DNA of 64,000 nt from Globodera rostochiensis. Taxonomy: Eukaryota; Nematoda; Chromadorea; Rhabditida; Heteroderidae. The stretch's first letter is position 1. Each line of letters starts with the position of its first letter. The DNA lies in the NCBI GenBank assembly GCA_018350325.1, contig JAEVLN010000009.1, forward strand, positions 2,253,388 through 2,317,387, read 5' to 3'. A program made the translations under genes and the position numbers. Shown piece by piece: positions 55,408-64,000 of this stretch. The notes beneath the pieces were generated by a model. The model was given only the letters and a program-made list of their open reading frames with translations, did no database searches and was not told the origin of the DNA.

Positions 55408-57523
55408 TTATTTGGGCAATATAACCTTTGAATTAAGGGGCATTTAGATGAAATTCCATTTAATTATTTAATAAACAGAAATCGTTATGGAAAAATTTGT
55501 CAATTATTTTTGTGTTAAATAATTTCTGTCACAAATTTTCTCAAATTTTAAGAATAATAAATTAATAAATATTTTAGTTGAAAAAAAATTTATTGAAAGT
55601 AATAAATGACAGCCCACAATTGAAATGGGCTTTTATTCATATAATATTCCTGACTCTCATAAATATAATTTTTTGAACCGGAACCAAATCAATATTCTTG
55701 ACATTTCCTACATATTTTTCTTAAATAATATTCATTTTATAAAAATAACGATCGATTGTGAATATTCAAATGATTAAATTATTTTAAAATTTAAAATAAT
55801 TTTAGGACAAAACGAAAACACGACAAAGAAACCCAAAAACCCACGAAAAAAAGGACGAAATTCGTCCACCCCTGCTGGTCGGAGACCAACTTGACTTTCA
55901 CATTTTGCATAATTGTTTAGTGCTTGCGTAATTATCGCCTCAATTTTTCAACTCAATTTTTCAAGCGTTTTTAATTTAATGAAAAATTTCTTTTCATGGT
56001 TTTCAAGCATTGATATATTTTTTTACTTTTTATGTGCCACAGCGTTGAGTTGAACAAATTATGCTAATAATGTTCTTTCAAAAAGTCCCGGGACCGAAAA
56101 CATTTTAGACAAATAACAAATGGAACCGAAACGGCACACTATCTGCAATTAAGTGCCAAAAATGCTAAACTTATAAACTATTTGGCACTGATCTGCTGGT
56201 CCGGCACTTATTTGAATCATTCAAAATGTTCTCATAATGAAATAGCTTATTTAGCATTAATCGTGGGCGTGCTGGTTGCGGTTGTGCTCCTCTGTTCGAT
56301 CGGTTTCTGTCGTTGCACCGGCACTTTCCTTCCGCTGTTTGCTGTGCTGCTGCGGCTGGTGTTGTTCAGCACCGTACCCGTTGTTGCTCCACCGATTGCT
56401 GGTGCTGTAACAGCAACAGCGGACTAAAAAAATAATTAAATAAATTAGAGAGATCAATTTGGATGTATTTATTGGACAAATGGAAGTTAGGCTTAATCTT
56501 AGCTTCAGTACGGGACTGAACCAGCCATCGTGGAAGGATTCAGACTGGTAGCCGATTACAATGCTATCATTAGGGCCGAGATTTATAGGGTTTAACCTTT
56601 TTTTGCGGATAGGGTTTGACGAGAGAAGCCCAGAACTAGCATTCATTGTGAAAATTTTAGAATTAGAGCGACTTTTTAGTCCCTAAAAATCCCTATTTCG
56701 CCGTTTTTAGTCCCTATTTTGGCACTTTTGCACAAAATTTCTTAAGAAAAGTGCAATATTTAAGGAATTTGCCGAAAATTTCATAAGAAATTAATGGGAT
56801 AAAAACGAAAATGTACCCTTAAAAATCAAAAAATTTTCTTAATCATTCTTGGACCAAAAATCAACCCAATTTTTTTTATTTATATTTTTTTATAAAATTT
56901 TTTAAAACGCGTGAAAAATAGTTCATTTATAATTGTTAGAGGAAAATTAATAAAGATAAACGAATTTTGAAAGGGTTTTTCGCACCGACGACTCGCCCAA
57001 GCTTGTGCTTGGCATTCCGCCCAGACTGGTGCTCACGGTTCGGCTAAAAAATGCGGGTGCCTGGCACAACCGTAGGTTTGCCACTGTTGCCGCCGTTATT
57101 GGCATTATTTGTTTGAGGGCATTTGCTTAAAAACAAAAAATAAAATAAAAATTCTTTCAAAAACAAAAAAAAGACGACCTCCAACGCTCGGACTTCGCTT
57201 AAGGCGTTGCACTGCAAATGCACCACGTCTTCGAGCAGTTGACGAAGTGCACTGGCGTTTTGTCTGAACATTTTTTATCCTACAAAATTCAAAAACATTG
57301 TGCAACAACTTTACGACTCCGCTGGTGTTGCTGGCTTGGCGACGCACGTCGAGCGTGCGGCGGCGCGTCGTTGACGAGTCGCAGACTTGCCTTTGTGAGC
57401 TTGCGATGCCGGAAAGAGCTCGCTGCAGAGCCTCCGGCAAACTTCGTGTTGCCTTGAAGCGAGATCAGCGCACGTTGCTGCAAACATTGAACAAAATTTT
57501 GGTGAATATTTAATAGTTTCTAA
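55408..57523. other. Intergenic with unresolved open frames
   Basis: A hydrophobic plus-strand frame at 56182-56427 is also open in two minus-strand frames. The stretch 57140-57480 is open in all three minus-strand frames and GC-richer than its surroundings. One frame starting at ATG 57271 (MFRQNASALRQLLEDVVHLQ) looks coding and ends at a donor GAGGTCGTC, but I could not extend it convincingly. Possible gene relics. Confidence 0.3.
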
Positions 57524-58404
57524 TAGGGTGGCACGGGACCGGTTCCGGGACCGGGACGGGACGGGATTTCCCGGTTTTTTCAGGTCCCGGTCCCTCCCGG
57601 TCCCGGTTTTTTGGTCCCACCGGGACCAACCGGGAAAAAATTACACCCCTAATGATGGCATCATCGACCGACAATTTCAACCATTTTTACTTATTTCCCC
57701 CAATAGGTCGATGGCCTAGTGGTTAACCTTTTTGGTGAGTCTTATGTTATGTGTTGGGTTCGAACCCGCTTGAGTGCAAACACTTATTTATTGGTTTTCC
57801 TCTCTACTCAAATAGGCGTCCCCTCATTAATAAGATTTTTTAAATAAATATTCTAATATTTTTTAATTAAAATGCGCGCAAAAAAAGAATAGATACAAGA
57901 AACACGTCTTTGAATTTTTGCTTCAATTTTCTTAACAAAGATTGCCAATTTTTGTAAAAATTTTTCCGGCGGCGCCTGCCGGCACCACCGGACATCCTTC
58001 ACTGTTACGGAAACCAGTTTTCCCCCAAAATTCCGAAGCAAAATTCATAATTTTGCTAAAATTTTGATGAAATTTCTTTAACAAATTGATCAAAATTTCA
58101 AAAATTTTTCTCGGCGGCGCCTATCGGCACCGCCGACCCCCGCCCTCCCTAAAAGTAAAGCAGAATCTCAAAAAAAAGAATGATGATGACAATGACGTTG
58201 ATGATCAAGAAGATCAACAATATGTGTTGCCGGAAAATTAAAATTTTTTTTAGTGTTTGATAAAAGAAAAATTTTTCCTTGAAAAGTCCCGGTTGGTCCC
58301 GGAACCGGTCCCGGTTGAAAATGTTGGTCCCGGTCCCGGTTTTTCTGGTCCCAGTAAGTCCCGGTCCCGGTTTTTCCCAAAAGTCCCGGTCCCGTGCCAC
58401 CCTA
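57524..58404. mobile_element. Non-autonomous hAT-type element, 881 bp
   Basis: Inverted ends TAGGGTGGCACGGGACCGG and CCGGTCCCGTGCCACCCTA are flanked by an exact 8-bp GTTTCTAA (57516-57523 and 58405-58412), matching nTnnnnAn. Subterminal CCCGGTCCCGG repeats occur at both ends. There is no transposase frame. Inside are a tRNA-like segment and two copies of the CGGCGGCGCC(T)ATCGGCACCG hairpin near 57966 and 58108. Confidence 0.9.
57704..57775 (+). repeat. tRNA-like (SINE-type) segment inside the hAT element
   Basis: GGTCGATGGCCTAGTGGTTAA carries an A-box-like TGGCCTAGTGG, and TGGGTTCGAACCCG carries a B-box-like core, about 45 bp apart. No full cloverleaf can be drawn with matching acceptor ends, so this is probably a tRNA-derived repeat rather than a gene. 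Confidence 0.4.
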
Positions 58405-58412
58405 GTTTCTAA

Positions 58413-58869
58413 GATAAGGTGAGCTCACAGAAATGCAGTTAAAAAACTTTTAACTAAGATTTATTTAGAGATTTAGAATTAAAATCTTCTGAATCAATTA
58501 ATTATCTGATCATGACTGATCAAAGTGTTCAAGATTATATCAGTCATCAGCTTGAACTGTATCAAGAAAACACTGCCTGCAAGTCGTGCGACAACGACTG
58601 CACGACGGCGTCCACCGTTATTGCTGTAACAGTTGTGCTATGCTCCGCAGTTATGGACAGAGAACTCTGTTTGGACCAGTCGCCACTAATGGTCGATGAT
58701 GAGCATCGCTTAATGATGGCACACAATTTTTAATCAGTGCTCATTCGATACAACACTAATAATCCTTAAAAATACGTTTTCTTAAATTGATAAGCATTTG
58801 ATGGAATTCTGATCGCATTCAATGAATTACAAATTATAAATTAAATAATAATTAAATTTTTGAATGGTG
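58413..58869. other. Intergenic
   Basis: Contains a plus-strand open frame 58512-58733 (CKSCDNDCTTASTVIAVTVV) of uncertain status; see rejected items. Nothing else was seen. Confidence 0.4.
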
Positions 58870-60995
58870 TTACGGCACCGGCATTTTTGTGTGATGGAAC
58901 ATTTTGTCAGTGAGTGCCACCGAGAACATGGACCACGCGGAAGCAGCGAGCGGATAAGCACGGACACAATCCTGACAGAACATCACTAAACATAAAATTA
59001 TAAGATAAATCTTTTCAATTAAAAATGGAAAAATGCAATTTTTTTTGTCCATTCTAAATTGTTTAAATATTTTTTGATTTTTTTTATATTAGAAAACATT
59101 TTGTTTTAAAAACAAATTCTTTCAATTGTTTAGAGATTGGATATAACCAGTCTATAGTTTGATTAATACAAATGAATTAAATCTATCTATAACTCATCAA
59201 AAATTTACGCTCGATGGATAATGCCATAAAGTCCAATATTATATGCTTTATTTATCTTACAAATTCTCAAAAACGTCAGATTAAAATCAAAAAAGACATA
59301 TTGTTTTAAAAAAAACATTTTTTTTATTACAATAAGTTTATTTAATGGATATATTCATTTCAATTTAAATTTAATTCAAATAAATATTGCCTTCAGCGAA
59401 CACTTCGCCCAATGAGTGCCACAATTTCTTGTCAAACCCAAAGGGGATTAAGCGCGCATGTGCACGGCCTTTAAAATAATGATTTTTGAATTAAAAAAAA
59501 ATTGGACCAATTGTCGCCGGATCCCAAATTGGCTTTTGAAATGGAACATCAAACAGAATGCACATCACTCCGTCGATGAGCTCAATCATCAGATGGGCTA
59601 AAAATTGAGAATATTAAATTCTGTGATTTAAATTTATTAACGGAGCACGAAATTTTAAGAATTTAAGCAACGCGCAAGCTAATCATAAAACGATCAATCA
59701 GTGCATAATCATAATTTAGCCCCTGATTGAACGAAACCCGATCGATTTGGGAAATAATCAATTCAAAATCAATCGATTAAGCCACAAATGATGGAAGCCA
59801 ATCGATTTAGCTTATTATCCTCCAAAATCAATCAAGTTAGAAAGAGTCGAGATTACGACCAACCAGCCATTTTTGAAAGATTCAGTCGGGATCGATTAGT
59901 GTTTAGTCGAGATCCCGGCCCAAGAAAGATCGATTTGGCCGACCTCTAATCCCTACCGTGGTCCCGCACAGTGACAATTGTTTCTGCCCGGCACTGTTCC
60001 GGGCAACTGCCGCTGTTGGAGGACGCCTTCCTTAACGCCGCTTTTCGTTGCTTTCGCTCCATCAAACATTTCACAAACGCACTGCGGTAGAAGCAATGCT
60101 TGACCTCGGGATTTTTGCTCATCAAATTCTCAAAAATCTGAAAAATTTTTTTGAATTTGTTGTTTATGATTTTTGATTCTAGGAACCTTTTCCATGATTT
60201 TCAACATTCCTCTGCCGGACGTTTTCGGAGGCTCTGTCAGGCGATTCCATGTCACGCGAAGGGCCCTGCGCTAAAATAATTGTTTTAAAATTAATAAAAA
60301 TTTTTAAATCAAAAAGTGCCGTAATTTTTGACAAGTGCCGTAGCGTAGCAAATGGTTAAAAATTCTTATAAATTTACGCACATGCCCATCGCTGAGTTTG
60401 GCGTTGAACTCGCCCACAAACTGGGCCAACGACAGATATTCACGTTGCTGTTGTTGCTGATACTGCTCGAACGCAGCGAAGCTGGTGAACGGCTCGGAGG
60501 TGGGGCCGGCAGTGGACAGCAGAACGGAGTCGTCACCACCGGCACCGAACACATCGCCGCCGGTTGACGAAAGCGCCCACGGGGAGAGGCCGGTCTGGGA
60601 CGATAATTTGGAACCTTTAGGAAAAAAAAAGAAAATTTACAGGGGCAAATTGGGTTTTTATAAATGCTAATTTATGTTTTGGAACAAAGGAAATTAGGGA
60701 AAATTGATAAATCGCTAAAATGAAAATTTAAGAAAAAAAATAGCCAAAAATTTAAATTTAAAACAGATGCTTTAAAGAATGAACGTTTTTAAGTTGAATA
60801 AAACAAAAATCGTAGAATAAATTTCAGAAATTCAAAAAATCGTAAATAAGTTTTTTATATTTAAAAAAATTTAAATTACAGACTCCGACTGCGCATGAAC
60901 GGATGCGACTCGGAGTCAATTTGGGATACCAAATACTCATCGTTCAGCTGTTGGATGAGCTTACGACGCTGAATTGCTTCTTTGATGCGCATCAT
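58870..60995 (-). CDS. Nematode globin-family protein
   Basis: Seven exons, all in phase: 60884-60995, 60382-60614, 60187-60270, 59957-60137, 59508-59597, 59391-59468 and 58870-58985; 297 residues. An N-terminal ~110-residue extension is basic and then Ser/Gly/Gln-rich. The globin fold starts near RRALRVTWNRL (A helix) and continues IMEKIFENLMSKNPEVKHCF (B to CD). An inserted basic Cys-containing loop is followed by TIVTVRDHAHLMIELID (E helix, His203 a candidate distal ligand), GRAHARLIPFGFDKKLW (F to G, His237 the likely proximal haem ligand) and DCVRAYPLAASAWSMFSVAL (H helix). Length and motif order fit a complete globin. Intron 6 uses a GC donor (GCTGAAG|GCAATA). This join is supported by the resulting continuous EVFAEVMFCQDCVRAYP. 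The long N-terminal extension is like many nematode neuronal globins. It may serve oxygen or redox sensing rather than transport. Confidence 0.85.
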
Positions 60996-61736
60996 TTTGA
61001 TAGGTTTTTTCTATAAAATAATTTTACATTTTATAAATGAAAATTAGTTAAAGTAATTGAACTTAAATTAATTATTGCATATGTATTTAAATATTTTACG
61101 ATATAATTAAATTTACTTTAAAATATGTTTCAAAATTATCATAATTTATTAATTGACTAATATTTAAATTATTTAAATTTACTTTAAAAAATTCTGACTA
61201 AATACTCATGAATTAAAAAAAAATTAATTAAATTATATATTAATAATCATTTGATTGTGAAGATTATGATTTAGTTAAATTTTTAAAATTTATATAATAA
61301 TATAGAAACTAAATGCCAAAGTCTAAGAGCAATAACATTTTAAAGAAAAAGAATGCCTCCTTCAGTGTGGGAGAGTTTTAAAACAAAAATGTAGGGTTTG
61401 TTGAGGGGCAGCAAATTGAAGAGAGTATTTTTAAGAGAGATTTACATAATTTCCAAAACTAAAAAGCAAAACATTATGCCATTATGAATGTGCGCAATCT
61501 GGAGATGTTGCCGCGTTTTGCATAAATTCCAAAATGCTTTGTTTATCAAAATTCTGAAAGTTGCACAACAATATTAATTTTTTAACTTAAGGTTCGTCCT
61601 TGCCCGACAACATTAAATGGGGAAGATGGCAAAAGGTGCTGCCGAAATAATTGGAGTACATTAATCATTGTTCAAGTCCAACGATTTTATCATAACTGTT
61701 AAAAAGTGCCGATTTTGAACAGCGCCAAACGTTGGC
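60996..61736. other. Intergenic between globin and thaumatin-like genes
   Basis: About 740 bp, very AT-rich. Since both neighbours are on the minus strand, it should contain the globin promoter and the 3' end of the thaumatin-like gene. No distinctive element was seen. Confidence 0.5.
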
Positions 61737-62853
61737 TTAATTTGTGCAAAATCCAATCCGAAAACTTGTGCCACTCCAGCACACTTCCGTGGCAATTCTA
61801 TCATCGTAAGCGTAGCTGTAAGAGGTGGGAAACGCGGCACGCATTGCGTTGTAGCCGGCAATTTGATCCGAAGTCCAGCCATGGGTTGGCCCACACGTTT
61901 CCGGTTGATTATGCGAATTCCGGCAACACACGGAGTCCGTGCCGTACGCCAAACACACACTTTTCACACGCTTTTTCTACAAAAAATTCAATTTAAAAAT
62001 TCTTTCAATTTTAATTCCTTCAAAACTTACGCCATTTGAGTCAACCATTTTCATGGCTTCCGGCACCGTATCTGCCAGCTGGTCCAAACTGTTGCCTAAT
62101 TTGGTGTCGTAAGTGACAGATGGACAATTTGGCACTTGAACACTGATCGGCACATTGGCACCGTCCACGTAGCTGACGTCATACGTTTGTTTGCCGTCCG
62201 CATCGAAGGTCCATTCAAACAGAGAAATTGGCGGCATGGCCGCTGACAAGCTGCAGAGTGCGTTATTCTGAACATTTCAAAAACTTTCATTTTTGAAAAT
62301 CATTAAATTTAGAGGCCCTAGGCCAAAGAATTTATTGCCCACCGGTTTGTCACAGTCCGTGTTGGCCCACAAGCGTTGGGCACTGCTCACTTTCGGCACA
62401 TTTTTTATTTCTGTTGCGCCTGCCGTCAAATTTACTTGCACAGCACCGGCCACAAAAATTGCAAATGGACATCCGTTGACCAAAGTGAGCTGGACACTTG
62501 CACAATTAGTGACCATCGACGGCGCCGAAATTTCCGCTTGGCATTTTTTGGGAGTGCCGGTCAAGAAACATACTTAATGAACCCAAGATCAGATACAAAA
62601 TTTTTTGTTATAACCACAGATTTTTTTTTGGCCTTTTAATATATATTTTAAATAATTATTGTATTAAGAAAACAAACATAATTATTGAAAGTTAATTAAT
62701 TAAAAATAGCAAAACAGCGCAATTTACCGTTATCAGTGCTTGCATTTACTCCAAATAAATTGTTAACTGAACTTTTTTAATTAAAAATATTTTAATTTTT
62801 AAACCTTGGATTATGAACAAAATTGATAAAATAAATGAAGCCATTTTCAGCAT
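61737..62853 (-). CDS. Thaumatin-like protein (secreted)
   Basis: Five exons: 62805-62853, 62728-62766, 62343-62572, 62031-62267 and 61737-61976; phases 1, 1, 0, 0; 264 residues. Residues 1-16 are a signal peptide core (MASFILSILFIIQ). The thaumatin fold is recognisable throughout: VQLTLVNGCPF, QRLWANTDC, SAAMPPISLFEWTF, YDVSYVDGANVPISV (matching the family's YDVSxVDGxNxP motif), CLAYGTDSVCC, ETCGPTHGWTSDQ, and YSYAYDD...CWSGTSFRIGFC at the end. The donor CCG|GTGGGC was chosen because it keeps frame and restores the Cys spacing; reading on gives a stop at 62277. Nematode thaumatin-like proteins are thought to act in defence or cell-wall binding. This compact gene is the conventional relative of the longer gene at 6330-10006, 52 kb away. 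Confidence 0.9.
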
Positions 62854-64000
62854 ATTTAATGATATTTGCTCAAAAAACAATTTAAATAGCTCATATTTAT
62901 TTAAAAAGCTACTTTTATTAGTCAAAATGGCGTTTATTGCGTAAGCTTATTTATTATTCATATGCATTAATTGAAACTTAAATTAAATAAACAAGAAAAT
63001 GCAATAATTTATTCTCATTTTGTTAAATTATGACATGACGCAAGCCTTGAAGCGTAATTATTAAGCATTTAAATTACAATTATTCTTATTTTACTCAACC
63101 GGATTTTGCACCGGGACAAGCAAGAAAGAAAGTGTAATTATTTTCCAAATAATTAAATAATAAATTGAAAAATGAAAAATGAAAAGGTTTGATATTTATA
63201 TCGGAACACATAAAAATGCGAACAATGCAATTACTGTTCGCTTTTATTAGTAAGCATTCCGGTTTGTTGTTGTCGTACTATGAAATATTTTTTTGTTTGT
63301 TTTAATTCCACCCAAAAATATGTATGACGTAATTGTAGTATTTTTTGTGTCCGTTTTTATTAGATTTCTTCAATTAATTTTAGGTGAGAAATTTTTTTAC
63401 AGATAAAAATATTTAGGATATTCAATTTAGCAATTTGCACTTTTTTTGCGGCGCATGTGTTCACGTTTAATGAATAATTGGCCAAGGAACTCACAACAAA
63501 CTTGTTGTTGATTTACAAAACCGCAAAAAAAATTATATAAACACAATTTCTGTAAAATAGTAATTACATACCCAAAAATTGAGCAATCATTCCCAAACTC
63601 GCAATATTTTTCCTCACTCACAAATCAGTCATCGCGCAATTTGCATCTTTCATGGCTCCTCTTTGAATTTCAAATTTGTGCAAATGCCTGTAAAAATCAG
63701 TTGTCCCATTGCAAATTTTTGTGCCAATCTGATCGTCATGAACGTGATAATGTAGTTGGAGTTCAAAGAAATATCGTTTTTGATATTATTTTAATGCAAT
63801 AATAAATTTATTCTCTTCAAAATTTTCATTGAATTAAACATTATTATTATTTAAAATTTTTTAAATATCCTATAAATTAAACTATTTAAAAATATTTGGT
63901 AGCTCAACCAAATTTTTTTGTCCGTTCCACATAATCTCATAAATTGATTGTTTTGACCATTCGTTCGCCAACCCCTCGCTCAAAAAGAGCCCAATCCCTT
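62854..64000. other. AT-rich 5' flank of the thaumatin-like gene
   Basis: No supported gene. A minus-strand frame at 63427-63621 contains a 22-bp segment with splice-like ends (GTATGT...TTACAG), too short for an intron. I treat it as chance. Any gene to the right would begin outside the window. Confidence 0.45.

Noticed and set aside
56182..56427. Hydrophobic 81-codon frame on the plus strand
   Set aside because: Two minus-strand frames over the same bases are also open and one looks equally protein-like. No signal peptide plus splice chain could be built.
57140..57483. GC-richer stretch with all three minus-strand frames open
   Set aside because: Each way of joining to the next exon at 57271 brings a stop or changes frame, so no model could be preferred.
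58512..58733. Possible small Cys-containing protein
   Set aside because: Resembles a TM/Cys fragment, but the start region is not a signal peptide and the opposite strand is open. Not enough to call.
63427..63621. 64-codon minus-strand frame with a splice-like 22-bp segment
   Set aside because: The would-be intron is too short, and upstream ATG exons do not join in frame.

Overview
The window looks like nuclear DNA of a plant-parasitic nematode, most likely a cyst nematode (Heteroderinae: Globodera or Heterodera group). The evidence is AT-rich sequence, many short GT-AG introns with TTTCAG/TTTTAG acceptors, at least two apparent GC-AG introns, a nematode-type globin, two thaumatin-like proteins, and one member of the 'LCDDIW...ALISHRFD...LKTRKWSLGW' F-box-like family, which I recall as greatly expanded in cyst nematodes. 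The species assignment is an inference. Exon-intron models were assembled by hand from reading frame, splice signals and phase. No database search was possible.

Layout. 1-4.5 kb: an unresolved multi-exon coding fragment, a Thr/Cys-rich extracellular domain, and on the minus strand a small secreted His/Cys-rich protein. 6.3-10.0 kb: an 11-exon gene for a membrane-linked protein ending in a divergent thaumatin-like domain. 10.4-13.3 kb: a duplicated ~600 bp repeat, the second copy split by a 1.2 kb hAT-type element. 13.7-24.8 kb: a degenerate tandem array built from two small multi-membrane-span genes. It holds one intact 4-span gene (19744-21009), two broken paralogues, one FRAG1/PGAP2-like gene lacking a normal splice acceptor, and repeated upstream blocks. 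One pseudogene exon is interrupted by a tandem tRNA-like element. 24.8-40.2 kb: about 15 kb with no gene I can support, full of poly(C/G) tracts and minisatellites. 41.3-43.0 kb: a dystroglycan-like single-span protein. 44.4 kb: a small Cys/Ala-rich secreted protein. 49.5 kb: a neuropeptide precursor with an allatostatin-C/somatostatin-like CYFSPVQC core. 52.5-53.9 kb: the F-box-like gene. 54.2-55.4 kb: a secreted protein with tandem glycosylatable repeats and three helix-turn-helix-like repeats, the best effector candidate here. 58.9-61.0 kb: a complete 7-exon globin. 61.7-62.9 kb: a compact 5-exon thaumatin-like protein.

Mobile DNA. At least ten short non-autonomous elements share ends of the form TAG(A/G)G.../CAGGG... 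and inverted repeats. Several have exact 8-bp target duplications, pointing to the hAT superfamily. They sit in introns and intergenic DNA. One carries a 29-bp minisatellite inside a gene's intron, and one can be compared with a neighbouring tandem copy that lacks it.

The genes do not form a pathway. They are a mix of secreted or extracellular proteins (two thaumatin-like, His/Cys-rich, HTH-repeat, neuropeptide, Cys/Ala-rich), membrane proteins and one oxygen- or haem-binding protein.
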